NCBI GenBank assembly: GCA_964293815.1 | Contig: CAXYYC010000001.1 | Location: 1-64,000, forward strand | DNA from: CTSOIL-112 sp964293815 | GTDB lineage: Bacteria; Pseudomonadota; Gammaproteobacteria; Burkholderiales; Burkholderiaceae | Reading direction: 5' to 3' | Length of the DNA stretch: 64,000 nucleotides | In this document: positions 27,187 to 35,583 of the stretch, piece by piece | Position numbering within the stretch: position 1 is the first letter of the stretch | How the letters are laid out: each line of letters opens with the position of its first letter | Notes under the pieces: generated by a model | What the model was told of the DNA's origin: nothing | Database searches by the model: none | The model's input: the letters and a program-made list of their open reading frames with translations, nothing else | Program-made: the position numbers and the translations under genes

Positions 27187-27957
27187 TCAATAACTACTGT
27201 GGTTCGCCGTGGCATCAACGTCGCTCAAGGTTGCCAACAAATTGTTCAATAAACCTGATGCGCCGAAGCGGAAGGTCGCCGGCTTGACCCAATCCGCACC
27301 CATAATGTCGCGCGCCAAATCGAGGTAGATCATCGCATCCTGCACGGTGCGCACGCCGCCTGCGGCTTTGAAGCCCAAATCGCGGCGTCCGCTGGCACGA
27401 ATGGTCTCGATCATATAACGCGCCGCCTCCGGCGTAGCGTTCACCTTAACTTTACCGGTGGAGGTTTTGAGAAAATCGCCACCTGCGTCAATCACCAACT
27501 CACTGACCGAGCGAATCGCACGCTCGCCCACCAACTCGCCCGACTCAATGATGACTTTGAGCAACACATCGTGCGCATGACAGACCTCGGCGCAAGCCGC
27601 GACCAACTCGCGCCCGACCATCATATCGCCATCCAAATACGCGCGATACGGAAAGACCACATCGACCTCATGTGCGCCTGCGCTCACGGCCAATTCAGTT
27701 TCGCGGATTGCCAAATCCACATCGGCGCCGCCGTTTGGAAAATTAGTCACCGTGGCGATTTTTATCGAGCTATTCGCACCCAGCGCATCGTGTGCCACGC
27801 CGATAAAGCGCGGATAAACGCACACCGCAGCGGTATGGCCGAACGGTGTCACCGCATTTGCGCACAATTGGCGAATTTTCTCATCCGTGTCGTTGTCCTC
27901 TAAACTGGTTAAATCCATCAGCGTCAAGGCACGTTGCGCATACTGTTTGATATCCAT
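27187..27957 (-). CDS. deoC: Deoxyribose-phosphate aldolase DeoC
   Basis: Cleaves 2-deoxyribose-5-phosphate to acetaldehyde and glyceraldehyde-3-phosphate. 256 residues; TIM-barrel motifs are CVYPRFIGVA, TVTNFPNGGADV, EVDVVFPYRAYL, LLKVIIESGEL, the Schiff-base Lys in FLKTSTGKVKVNAT, and GFKAAGGVRTVQDA. First gene of deoCABD. The start ATG 27957 lies seven bases after GGAG. A hairpin with a T-run in its leader (28028-28069) may act as an attenuator. Confidence 0.97.
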   Translation of the reverse strand: MDIKQYAQRALTLMDLTSLEDNDTDEKIRQLCANAVTPFGHTAAVCVYPRFIGVAHDALGANSSIKIATVTNFPNGGADVDLAIRETELAVSAGAHEVDVVFPYRAYLDGDMMVGRELVAACAEVCHAHDVLLKVIIESGELVGERAIRSVSELVIDAGGDFLKTSTGKVKVNATPEAARYMIETIRASGRRDLGFKAAGGVRTVQDAMIYLDLARDIMGADWVKPATFRFGASGLLNNLLATLSDVDATANHSSY

Positions 27958-28021
27958 GTGTACTCCAGTCCATTCAAAATATGATTCTGACATCGCCTCC
28001 CGCCATTTCACTGCTTGGGGA

Positions 28022-28069
28022 TAAAAAACGCCGGTTGCTTATTATGATGGTTCTTTGCAATGCCGGCGT
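28022..28069 (-). terminator. Terminator-like hairpin in the deoC leader
   Basis: Read on the minus strand, ACGCCGG pairs with CCGGCGT (28063-28069 with 28028-28034), extended by four pairs GCAA/TTGC after a 2-nt bulge, and followed by a run of T. It lies between the presumed deo promoter region and deoC (start 27957), so it is either an attenuator or a stop for transcripts antisense to deoR. Confidence 0.5.
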
Positions 28070-28320
28070 CAACTGATTCTCTACACTCAGCACCTTGTTT
28101 TTTGAATACTGATGGCTCAACGAGCGATGGAGAATATTATTTTTATGCCCACATAATATGTGAATCTAATAACATTTTCAATTTATTTTGATGAAAAAAT
28201 CACAATTTGATGGTTTTTTCTAAATATTTCAAAAATCGACAATATTATTTGCATTTGTTTTGTTATTTTGATAACATTTTTGGCAGGCAAATTGCCTTTT
28301 CCCACACACCAAGCAAGCTC
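28070..28320. promoter_or_regulatory. deoC/deoR divergent control region with DeoR-like operator
   Basis: The region holds TGTTAT-TTTG-ATAACA at 28261-28276, resembling the DeoR operator type (TGTTA half sites). It also holds a lone half site ATAACA near 28169 and a 13-bp palindrome CACATAATATGTG at 28150-28162. It is strongly AT-rich and sits between divergent deoC and deoR. Exact promoters were not resolved. Confidence 0.5.
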
Positions 28321-29091
28321 ATGGAACTCACCCGCCGAGAAGAGCGCCTCAAAAAAATCGCTCAACAACTCAAACGCACCGGCAAAATTCATCTGAAAGA
28401 GGCGGCCGCGCAGCTCAAAGTATCAGAAATGACCATCCGCCGCGACATCCATGCCGAACCCTGCGAGATCGTTCTGCTGGGCGGCTATCTGGTTGCGAAT
28501 CAAAACAACAGCGGCGTCAACCACTACTTCGTCTCAGATCAAAAAAACAAACTGGTGGCCGAAAAGCAATGCCTCGGTGCGCTGGGCGCACAACTGATCG
28601 AGCCGGAAGACACTGTATTTTTCGACTGCGGTACCACCGTGCCGTATTTGATCGATGCGATTGATGACACGATTGCGTTTACCGCGATTTGCTACTCGCT
28701 CAACACCTTTTTGGCCCTGCAGGACAAACCCAAATGCCGCGTGATTCTGTGCGGCGGCGAATTCAAAGGCGACAACTACATTTTCACCAGCATCAGCCAG
28801 CGCAACGAACTGGACGATCTGCGCCCGAACAAAGCCTTTCTGTCGGCGGCAGGCATCAGTTTAGATTTCGGCGTCACCTGCTTTTACCTCGAAGAGCTGC
28901 CGATGAAGCAACGTGCGCTGGCCACCTCGCAACAACGCATTTTACTGGCCGACCACAGTAAATTTGGGCAAACGCGCGCCGCCTACATCGGCGCATTGAA
29001 TCAATTTGACCTGCTGATTACCGATCGTGCGCCCGACGCCGTGTTTCACGAATACGCACAGGCTAACGGTATTGAATTAATCACGCCGTAA
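28321..29091 (+). CDS. deoR: DeoR-family repressor of the deo operon
   Basis: A 256-residue transcriptional repressor, presumed to answer to deoxyribose-5-phosphate. Helix-turn-helix at residues 5-55 (RREERLKKIAQQLKRTGKIHLKEAAAQLKVSEMTIRRDI). The sugar-phosphate sensor domain follows, with DTVFFDCGTTVPYLIDAI, CGGEFKGDNYIF and ILLADHSKFGQ. Length and content match E. coli DeoR. ATG 28321 is chosen since it gives the standard N-terminus. It is divergent from deoCABD, which strongly supports this assignment. Confidence 0.92.
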   Translation: MELTRREERLKKIAQQLKRTGKIHLKEAAAQLKVSEMTIRRDIHAEPCEIVLLGGYLVANQNNSGVNHYFVSDQKNKLVAEKQCLGALGAQLIEPEDTVFFDCGTTVPYLIDAIDDTIAFTAICYSLNTFLALQDKPKCRVILCGGEFKGDNYIFTSISQRNELDDLRPNKAFLSAAGISLDFGVTCFYLEELPMKQRALATSQQRILLADHSKFGQTRAAYIGALNQFDLLITDRAPDAVFHEYAQANGIELITP

Positions 29092-29199
29092 ACACAAATG
29101 ATTGATTTTTCGCTATTTTCAACTTAACAAAACTTTACACCTCATCCACGGTCGCCCCACGTTTTCGCCACAATATCACCACGATAATTCTTTAGCATA

Positions 29200-29469
29200 G
29201 GAAACACGAAATAACCCAAACCAGTCTGAGTTCTGAGCAAAAAATAGTCAGAACGCGACGCATGATAGGGGTCGTAGTCGTTCTACGAAGCCCCTATACT
29301 GCAACAAAGTTCTGGGTATTTTTTGCCAGAACCCGATGGGCTGGCGATTGGCGTGCGATTAACTGCGTTGTGACGCTGGTCTATGGAATGACCATAGACT
29401 GCGCGCCACGCCTTGTTACTCATCACGCCAATCCACCAGCTCAGACGGTAGGGGTTATTCCGTGTTTCC
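29200..29469. repeat. 270-bp nested-hairpin element with 30-bp imperfect terminal inverted repeats
   Basis: The ends match as inverted repeats: 29200-29230 (GGAAACACGAAATAACCC, then GTCTGAG) against 29440-29469. Inside are hairpins at 29230-29254 (GTTCTGA/TCAGAAC), 29266-29296 (TAGGGG-TCGTAG with CTACGA-CCCCTA) and 29309-29332 (GTTCTGG/CCAGAAC). A branch at 29346-29433 (GATTGGCGTG/CACGCCAATC) encloses 29379-29399 (GTCTATGG/CCATAGAC). The whole could fold as one multi-branched RNA or be a miniature mobile element. A minus-strand frame of 64 residues crosses it but shows no ribosome site. It lies 52 bp upstream of the CIRCE site. The remaining 108 bp after deoR hold nothing recognisable. Confidence 0.7.
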
Positions 29470-29520
29470 TTAGTCAACTAATCAGCTGATTCCGCATTAT
29501 AAGTACTGTCCGATGATGTT

Positions 29521-29547
29521 TTAGCACTCTCATTCAAAGAGTGCTAA
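29521..29547. promoter_or_regulatory. CIRCE element (HrcA operator)
   Basis: TTAGCACTC (29521-29529), nine spacer bases, GAGTGCTAA (29539-29547): an exact match to the CIRCE consensus. HrcA repressor binds such sites to control chaperone genes. Here it lies about 88 bp before the likely rpoH start, so sigma-32 synthesis appears to be under HrcA. A TAAAAT at 29545-29550 could be a -10 box within reach of the bound repressor. Confidence 0.95.
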
Positions 29548-29634
29548 AATACCCTCAGACAAACCGATGCCAATCTCTCACGCGGCATCGTCGAGTTGAT
29601 GGGATACATCAACCGCATGGAGAACAGAACAGAT

Positions 29635-30522
29635 ATGACCACATACGCAATAAGCCCTTATTCAGCCCAATACAACCAATTGCTCGCTGTACCGAGCTTG
29701 GGTGATTTGGACGCATACACCCGCGCTGTGAACGCGGTACCAATGCTCACGCCTGAACAAGAGTACGAGTTTGCGATGTCTTACCGCGCAGACCCGAACA
29801 ATCTACAGGCCGCACACGCATTGGTCGTGTCGCACCTACGCATGGTGGTGTCCATTTCGCGCAACTACATGGGCTACGGCCTGCCGCAAGGCGACTTGAT
29901 TCAAGAAGGCTCAATCGGCCTAATGAAAGCGGTGAAACGCTTTGACCCGACGCGCGGCGTGCGCTTGGTGTCATTCGCCATCCACTGGATCAAGGCAGAA
30001 ATTCACGAATACATCATCAAAAACTGGCGCATGGTGAAAATCGCCACGACCAAAGCACAGCGCAAACTATTTTTCAATTTGCGCAGCATGAAAACCGGCG
30101 AGCACATGACGCAGGACGAGGTACACAACGTCGCTAAAGTCCTGCGCGTCAAGCCCGAAGAAGTGATCGAAATGGATCAACGTCTGACCGGTCGTGACAT
30201 CGCGATTGACGGCGGGATGAATGATGACGAAGACGCCGTGGCAATGGCGCCAATTGCCTATTTGGCCGATGAAACGCAGGAGCCGACGCAGGTTTTGGCA
30301 CGCGCCGAGAGTGACCGCTTACAATCCTCCGGTTTGAGCGCCGCATTGGACGTGTTGGACGAACGTTCGCGCGACATCATCGAAGCGCGCTGGTTGGCCG
30401 ACGATGAAGGCAAAGGCCAAACCCTGCACGATTTGGCGGACAAATACCAAGTCTCTGCCGAACGCATTCGCCAGATCGAAGCGGCCGCGATGAAAAAAAT
30501 GCGCGCACATTTGGCGCAATAA
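29635..30522 (+). CDS. rpoH: Heat-shock sigma factor RpoH (sigma-32)
   Basis: Directs RNA polymerase to heat-shock promoters. About 295 residues. Region 2 shows SHLRMVVSISRNYMGYGLPQGDLIQEGSIGLMKAVKRFDPTRGVRLVSFAIHWIKAEI. The RpoH-specific box is QRKLFFNLR. Region 4 ends with the helix-turn-helix TLHDLADKYQVSAERIRQIEAAAMKKMR. In-frame starts exist at 29599, 29617 and 29635; the last gives an N-terminus like beta-type RpoH. Between CIRCE and the start a GATGCC/GGCATC hairpin (about 29567-29591) might mask translation. The perfect CIRCE upstream implies HrcA control. Confidence 0.95.
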   Translation: MTTYAISPYSAQYNQLLAVPSLGDLDAYTRAVNAVPMLTPEQEYEFAMSYRADPNNLQAAHALVVSHLRMVVSISRNYMGYGLPQGDLIQEGSIGLMKAVKRFDPTRGVRLVSFAIHWIKAEIHEYIIKNWRMVKIATTKAQRKLFFNLRSMKTGEHMTQDEVHNVAKVLRVKPEEVIEMDQRLTGRDIAIDGGMNDDEDAVAMAPIAYLADETQEPTQVLARAESDRLQSSGLSAALDVLDERSRDIIEARWLADDEGKGQTLHDLADKYQVSAERIRQIEAAAMKKMRAHLAQ

Positions 30523-30607
30523 GGCGGCAAAAATCAACGATAATACGGCGTGGGCGCAAACCCGCGCCGTTTTCGTTTTTAAAAGGTTTTTCAAAAAGAG
30601 GACACCC

Positions 30608-30847
30608 ATGAGCAACCCGTGGAGCAAAACCGCACAAGACACCGTAGAACAATGGATTCAAAACTCGCCGCTGCGCGATTTGAGCCAAAACGCCAAGACA
30701 TTCCTCATCGGCGCATTACAAAAAATGGATGTGGTCACACGCGAAGAATACGACGTACAAGTGGCCTTGCTGGCGCGCACCCGCGAGAAACTTGAAGCAC
30801 TGGAACAGCAGGTCGCGGCACTGGAACAACAACGTTCATCCAATTAA
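30608..30847 (+). CDS. ubiK: Ubiquinone biosynthesis accessory factor UbiK
   Basis: A 79-residue BMFP-type protein (YqiC family). A short N-terminal amphipathic part is followed by a C-terminal coiled coil (REEYDVQVALLARTREKLEALEQQVAALEQQ). UbiK assists UbiJ and the Ubi complex in aerobic ubiquinone synthesis. The ribosome site AGAGG precedes ATG 30608. It is 85 bp after rpoH on the same strand, possibly co-transcribed. Confidence 0.88.
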   Translation: MSNPWSKTAQDTVEQWIQNSPLRDLSQNAKTFLIGALQKMDVVTREEYDVQVALLARTREKLEALEQQVAALEQQRSSN

Positions 30848-30874
30848 TGAACGCAGACACAGCAGGATTGAGGT

Positions 30875-32245
30875 TTATACCTTAATCTGCTGTTGCGTCG
30901 CGCAATGGATCGTGCCACCGCCATTGGCCAATCCATCCGTGGTGATTTGCATCACGTTGCGCTCAGGATAAAGCGCTTGAATCTGCTCAAATGCCTGTAA
31001 ATCCGCCGCCGCATCGCCAAAGCGCGCCATCAGCACACAGTGATTGGCCAGATAAAAGCCGACATAGCCTGCGGCAAAACCATCCGCATTGAATTTCGAC
31101 TTGCCCGCGCCCCAGTTGCGCGCCACCACGGTTTTCTCCACGTCGTCAAAATTAGGGGTATTCAGGGCAATGGCGCGGATCGCCCGTCCTTGCGCATCTG
31201 TGGCTGAAGACAAAATGCGTTTGTGCGCCTGCGTCGCGTGATAATCCGACGAATCAGGGTCATTGTCCAAGGTGTACACAAGCTGTGCAGGCCCGACAAA
31301 GCGCGCGTAAAAATCAATATGTCCGTCGGTGATCTCCTTGGCGCGCACGCCGGGCAGCCAAATCACTTTTTTAATACCCAAAATCCGTGCCAATTCGGCT
31401 TCGACATCCGCTTTAGTTTTATTCGGATTGCGATTGGGGTTCAAAATACAGCTCTCAGTGCAAATGGCCGTGCCTTGTCCATCCACTTCGATGCCGCCAC
31501 CTTCCATCACCAGCCATGTGCTGATTTTTGTCGCGCCGGTTTGGGCGATGATGAAATCTGCAATCTGTTGGTCTTCGGTCACGCGCTGATCGTCAATGCC
31601 ATTCTCGGCTTTTTCAGGGTCTTTACGCCAACCCGACGCGCCGGTGTCCTCTTGCCCCCAGCCGTTGAAATTGAAATTCACCGCATACAGGTGTTTGCTC
31701 GCTGATGTGTCCGCAGTATGCACGAAGACCGGCGCAGTATCGCGCGTCCATAGATCGTTTACGGGTTGAATGAGCAGCTCAATCGCACCGGCGGCCTCAA
31801 TCGGCGGTAGGGCTTTACCGCCGGTATAGACGGTATTTTCCTCATATTGACCAACGAAGGTGCTCACCGATTCTGCGCGAATCTGGGTCAAAAAGTTCAA
31901 GGCTTCTTGCTTGTCTTGTTCATTGCTCACCAACATTTTGACTGGCTCAAAACGCGACAAATTGGCCGCAATGCGCATCAAATCTTTGCGCGCAATCGCT
32001 CGGCTCGCACCATAATTACCGCTCGTGCCCCACGCTGCGGCAGTCGCGCCATACGCCATCCATGTGGCGCTGTGCGCCTCGCCCTCATCGGGCATGAGAT
32101 AACCGCCTTGCACCGTCGCAGCGGTTGCCGCAGAGGTTGCCGCAGGCGTCTGTTCTGCGCCATCGGCGCACGCCACGATGGGCAAAATGGACAATGCGCC
32201 CAGCCCCTGAATGAATTGGCGGCGTGATAAACGAGAGTGTGTCAT
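30875..32245 (-). CDS. Agmatine-deiminase-family protein with Tat signal
   Basis: A 456-residue guanidine-modifying enzyme of the agmatine deiminase/PPAD family, which hydrolyses agmatine or peptidyl-arginine to carbamoyl compounds plus ammonia. Fold motifs: LWTRDTAPVFV, NFNFNGWGQ, MEGGGIEVDGQGT, ITDGHIDFYARFV and the nucleophile Cys in GGGTIHCATQQQ near the end. The N-terminus MTHSRLSRRQFIQGLGALSILPIVACADG is a twin-arginine signal with a possible lipobox, so the folded enzyme is sent to the periplasm, unlike cytoplasmic AguA. Start ATG 32245 with AAGGA upstream. No aguB neighbour. Substrate unknown. Confidence 0.85.
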   Translation of the reverse strand: MTHSRLSRRQFIQGLGALSILPIVACADGAEQTPAATSAATAATVQGGYLMPDEGEAHSATWMAYGATAAAWGTSGNYGASRAIARKDLMRIAANLSRFEPVKMLVSNEQDKQEALNFLTQIRAESVSTFVGQYEENTVYTGGKALPPIEAAGAIELLIQPVNDLWTRDTAPVFVHTADTSASKHLYAVNFNFNGWGQEDTGASGWRKDPEKAENGIDDQRVTEDQQIADFIIAQTGATKISTWLVMEGGGIEVDGQGTAICTESCILNPNRNPNKTKADVEAELARILGIKKVIWLPGVRAKEITDGHIDFYARFVGPAQLVYTLDNDPDSSDYHATQAHKRILSSATDAQGRAIRAIALNTPNFDDVEKTVVARNWGAGKSKFNADGFAAGYVGFYLANHCVLMARFGDAAADLQAFEQIQALYPERNVMQITTDGLANGGGTIHCATQQQIKV

Positions 32246-32363
32246 GAGGTTTCCTTTGTACTTATTTTGATTCAATTGGTGCGGATTATACACATGCGCA
32301 ATCTGCTTTGCTTTCGGCCTTTGTGGTATGATCCGCGCTGTTTTAACCTGTTTGGACAGCACG

Positions 32364-32714
32364 ATGACGCAATCAAAATTACGCTTTAGCGGTGACATCA
32401 AGGACTATCGTCAACCGATGGTGACATCACTTGGGATTATCTTGGGTTTTTTGCTCAACTTTTTGGCGAGCTGGTCTGCGGAGAGTGATACAGAGGCGGC
32501 GATTCAGACCACATCGGATTGGCTGATCGTGATTGCGCTATTGATCTCACTCATGGGAATGCTGTGGGTGCTTTATCGCGTGCTGGACAACCGTTTGGAC
32601 TCATCGGACAGCGCGTCCGAGCAAGTGGCGCGCTATTATCAAACGACGTTTAAGCTGTATATTGCCAGCGTCAGCTTGGCTTTTTTGGGCGTGATTATTT
32701 CTTTATTTTTCTAA
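32364..32714 (+). CDS. Small membrane protein of unknown function
   Basis: A 116-residue protein with about three membrane segments (MVTSLGIILGFLLNFLASW, WLIVIALLISLMGMLWVLYRVL, LYIASVSLAFLGVIISLFF) and a short acidic loop. I start it at ATG 32364 (MTQSKLRFSGD); an upstream in-frame 32328 lacks a ribosome site. Monocistronic, divergent from the deiminase gene and convergent with smg. No family recognised. Confidence 0.65.
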   Translation: MTQSKLRFSGDIKDYRQPMVTSLGIILGFLLNFLASWSAESDTEAAIQTTSDWLIVIALLISLMGMLWVLYRVLDNRLDSSDSASEQVARYYQTTFKLYIASVSLAFLGVIISLFF

Positions 32715-32740
32715 ACCGCTCACGCCTCAATCCACCGCCA

Positions 32741-33196
32741 TCAATGGCACAAATCGCTGTCGGATTCGTCCAACATGGCGTGCAGCAACGCGTCGTCTAT
32801 GCTTTGCTCATCCGCCCATAAAATCGTCAGCACCAAGGCTTTAAAATGCGCCACACTGCTCGGCACTGCCGGCAGCATCATGCAGCGCTCAATGATGCGC
32901 TCACGCTGTTCGACACTGATGGACGCACCGTGCGCCAAGCTGCTGAGAAAGTTCAGATTCTCATCGCCCAAATGTACGCGCTCGGCGCTGTGGTACACGC
33001 GATGGCTGTGTGCATGGGTGGCGTGAACAACTTCGATACCCAAGGGCTGACGCAATAGCTCAACCCAAGCAATGGCCGCGCGCACTTCATTTTCCTCGAA
33101 GCCTTCGTACGCCAAACGACGCGCGAGCGTCGCCGCGTCAGGGCATTGCGTAATGCCTGCGTAGTTTTCGAGTAGGTAAAAGAAGATGTCGGCCAC
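32741..33196 (-). CDS. smg: Smg protein (DUF494)
   Basis: A 151-residue protein of the Smg/DUF494 family: MADIFFYLLENY at the start, GFEENEVRAAIAWVELL in the middle and a helical C-terminus (ALVLTILWADEQSIDDALLHAMLDE). The function is unknown, but it almost always lies downstream of dprA, as here. The 130-bp gap to dprA is free of other genes. Confidence 0.92.
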   Translation of the reverse strand: MADIFFYLLENYAGITQCPDAATLARRLAYEGFEENEVRAAIAWVELLRQPLGIEVVHATHAHSHRVYHSAERVHLGDENLNFLSSLAHGASISVEQRERIIERCMMLPAVPSSVAHFKALVLTILWADEQSIDDALLHAMLDESDSDLCH

Positions 33197-33326
33197 GTTA
33201 AAATCCTTTGCAACTGGGGGCTGAGAATGAATGCGTCGGCACAGTAAGGCCGCCGCGCGGCGTATTTTAACCGAAAAATCAGTGAGTTGCCGAACAAAAG
33301 GCCGCAGTGCTCATGCCATTTTCATG

Positions 33327-34526
33327 CTATTGGCTTAAGCGCGCGTAGATGTGACCGGCGCGTTTTTCAACCGCGCCTTGCAACTCCAGCCCCATCAACT
33401 CGGCCAATAATTCACCGACGTCCAGACCGGTGCGCGCCGCCAGCGTATCAATGTCGCACGGGTCGTGACCCAGCGCATCCAAAATCGTTTGCGCCACGGC
33501 GGAGGTGTTGCTTGCTTCTGACGCCGCATCTGATGCGGTGTTGGCAACCGAGACCGCCTCATCTGCCGCAGTCGAAAATAATCGCGTGTGCAACGGCACG
33601 CGCAGTTCATCCAAAATATCCTGCGCGCATTCGACCAGTTTTGCGCCCTGCTTGATCAGCGCGTGACAGCCTTTGGACAGTGGCGAGTGAATGGAGCCGG
33701 GGATAGCGAAGACTTCGCGGTTTTGTTCCAATGCCTGCCGCGCCGTGATGAGCGAGCCGGATTGCAGTGCCGCTTCGACGACCAAAACGCCTTGCGACAA
33801 GCCTGAAATGATGCGATTGCGCCGTGGAAAATGCGTTGGCTGCGCTTTTGCGCCGAGCGCAAACTCGCTGACAATCAAGCCGTGCTCGGCGATCTCGTAG
33901 GTGAGTTTTTGATTGCGCGCGGGGTAAATGATGTCGCACCCTGTGCCAATCACGGCGATGGTCGAGCCAGCCAAATTCGGCGCACTGCAGTAAGCTTTGA
34001 GCGCGCCCTGATGCGCGGCGGCGTCAATGCCGAGCGCGAGGCCGGAGATGATGTGGCAGCCGCCTTGCGCCAACTCTTCGGCGAACCACTCGGTGTTTTT
34101 GATGCCTTGCGCGGTGGCGTTGCGACTACCGACGATGGCCAAGGCGCGCGGCGCATTGAGCAATTCTAACCGCCCTTTGGCGTACAACAGCGCCGGTGGG
34201 TCACTGGTGGTCAACAACGCGGGCGGATACTGCGGACAGGCGAGGCTGATGAGGTGGTTGTTTGGCTGCGCGAGCCACGTCAGCGTGCGCTCGATTTGCT
34301 GTTGCAATGCCTCGTCTGGTTCGCTCAATAGATTGCGCGCCACGCGTTCGCTGACCACGCGTATCAGCGTGCCGTAACTTTGCGCGAAAATTTGCTCGGG
34401 TAGACCAAAATGCGTGAGCAATAGGCGCGCAGTCACATCGCCCACGCCCTCGGTTGCCAATAGCCGCAGCCACGCGGCGACTTCTGCCTCATTGAGTGAC
34501 GTTGCGATGTGCGGCGAAACCGTCAT
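33327..34526 (-). CDS. dprA: DNA-processing protein DprA/Smf
   Basis: Loads RecA on incoming single-stranded DNA during natural transformation. 399 residues: an N-terminal SAM-like region, the Rossmann-fold core (ALAIVGSRNATAQGIKNTEWFAEELAQGGCHIISGLALGIDAAAHQGAL; GTGCDIIYPARNQKL; FPRRNRIISGLSQGVLVVEAALQSGSLITARQALEQNREVFAIPGS) and a C-terminal winged-helix DprA_WH (ILDALGHDPCDIDTLAARTGLDVGELLAELMGLELQGAVEK). The start overlaps the preceding gene in ATGA. Confidence 0.96.
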   Translation of the reverse strand: MTVSPHIATSLNEAEVAAWLRLLATEGVGDVTARLLLTHFGLPEQIFAQSYGTLIRVVSERVARNLLSEPDEALQQQIERTLTWLAQPNNHLISLACPQYPPALLTTSDPPALLYAKGRLELLNAPRALAIVGSRNATAQGIKNTEWFAEELAQGGCHIISGLALGIDAAAHQGALKAYCSAPNLAGSTIAVIGTGCDIIYPARNQKLTYEIAEHGLIVSEFALGAKAQPTHFPRRNRIISGLSQGVLVVEAALQSGSLITARQALEQNREVFAIPGSIHSPLSKGCHALIKQGAKLVECAQDILDELRVPLHTRLFSTAADEAVSVANTASDAASEASNTSAVAQTILDALGHDPCDIDTLAARTGLDVGELLAELMGLELQGAVEKRAGHIYARLSQ

Positions 34527-35467
34527 GGCGCATCCGCTGCTGTTGGGCTTAATCGTCTCAAATACGCGCCGCGCACGACTTCACGCTCGGCATTCTGAAT
34601 CTGTATGATACTGTATCGCGGCAACACTTGAATGATGCGCACCTGCGCACGTTGGCGCGTGACCTGTGTGTTTTTAGCATCAATCAGCTCAACCAATGAC
34701 CAGCGTTGTTCCGGCGCCACGCCGTGCTCGGCACCTTGATCCATGATGGCGATGCTGTTGTGCGCACCCATCAGGCGAGTATTGGTTGCGGGCAAAAATC
34801 CGAGCAAGCGCGCCTGTGTGCTGGGTGCGCTGAGCGCTGCAGGCGCGGCCGATTGCGGCGGTGTCAGTTGCACGCACATTCGCGGTATCACCTGATCGCC
34901 GCGATCGACCTCTTCCGCCGCTTGCACAATGCGCAATGGCGCGATCAGTTCCCGCGTCGCGCTACTGTGTTCTGCCGGTTGATTGATCGGTTGCTCAACC
35001 GATAAACGCGTATCCCAACGCGCCTTGGCAATCAGGCGTACAAAGCGTCCCAACGTGTTGCCATTCATATCGTTAATCGGTTCGCCCGCGCGCACCAACA
35101 CATACGGCTCGCGTTGCGCCCAATGCACTGCCTCAGCCACGGAGGAGCGCCAACGAATCAACACGCTGTCGTTTTTCGCACCCAAAAATCGCTCTGCATC
35201 CGCAGGCGTGAGCGTCAAACTGCGCGCGGCTTTATCGCTTGCCCCTTGCGGCTCAAACCACCATTGACCATTGCCGTCATCACCGCCGTGCGCTTGCACG
35301 ATGCTCGGTTGCAACTGAAACACCTCGATGCAAGTTGACACCACCGTCGATGTCGCCATCGTCTCAGCGTGCGCCGAAAACGCACAAGCGGTGAATAAAA
35401 TGACGGTGATACGTTGCCAAGCAGCGGGCTTGGAAAGGGCTGTGGTAAAATATGTGGATAAATTCAT
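34523..35467 (-). CDS. Exported protein upstream of dprA (LysM-neighbour family)
   Basis: A 314-residue protein with a signal peptide (TALSKPAAWQRITVILFTACAFSAHAE). It occupies the place where beta- and gammaproteobacteria carry a LysM-containing exported protein before dprA. Its second half (AAEEVDRGDQVIPRM, then LMGAHNSIAIMDQGAEHGVAPEQRWSLVE and IIQVLPRYSIIQIQNAEREVVRGAYLRR) resembles the C-terminal part of those proteins. I see no clear LysM motif. Start ATG 35467. It is divergent from def and overlaps dprA by four bases. Confidence 0.72.
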   Translation of the reverse strand: MNLSTYFTTALSKPAAWQRITVILFTACAFSAHAETMATSTVVSTCIEVFQLQPSIVQAHGGDDGNGQWWFEPQGASDKAARSLTLTPADAERFLGAKNDSVLIRWRSSVAEAVHWAQREPYVLVRAGEPINDMNGNTLGRFVRLIAKARWDTRLSVEQPINQPAEHSSATRELIAPLRIVQAAEEVDRGDQVIPRMCVQLTPPQSAAPAALSAPSTQARLLGFLPATNTRLMGAHNSIAIMDQGAEHGVAPEQRWSLVELIDAKNTQVTRQRAQVRIIQVLPRYSIIQIQNAEREVVRGAYLRRLSPTAADAP

Positions 35468-35583
35468 GGTGTGCGGATTGGTCAATGATTCATCGGACAA
35501 ACGCGCATCCGACGGCCCACCTTGGTAGCAAACAGAGCAAATACAGGGTGGGCGCATTATTCTACAAGAGATGGTAAAGAATT

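Noticed and set aside
25770..27287. 505-codon plus-strand open frame over deoA
   Set aside because: It lies exactly opposite deoA, has no ribosome site and a composition (His, Gly, Arg-rich) typical of the antisense shadow of a GC-biased gene.
29283..29477. 64-codon minus-strand frame inside the nested-hairpin element
   Set aside because: The frame follows from the hairpin sequence itself, has no ribosome site and no neighbour. It is kept only as a weak hint of a phage-satellite relic.
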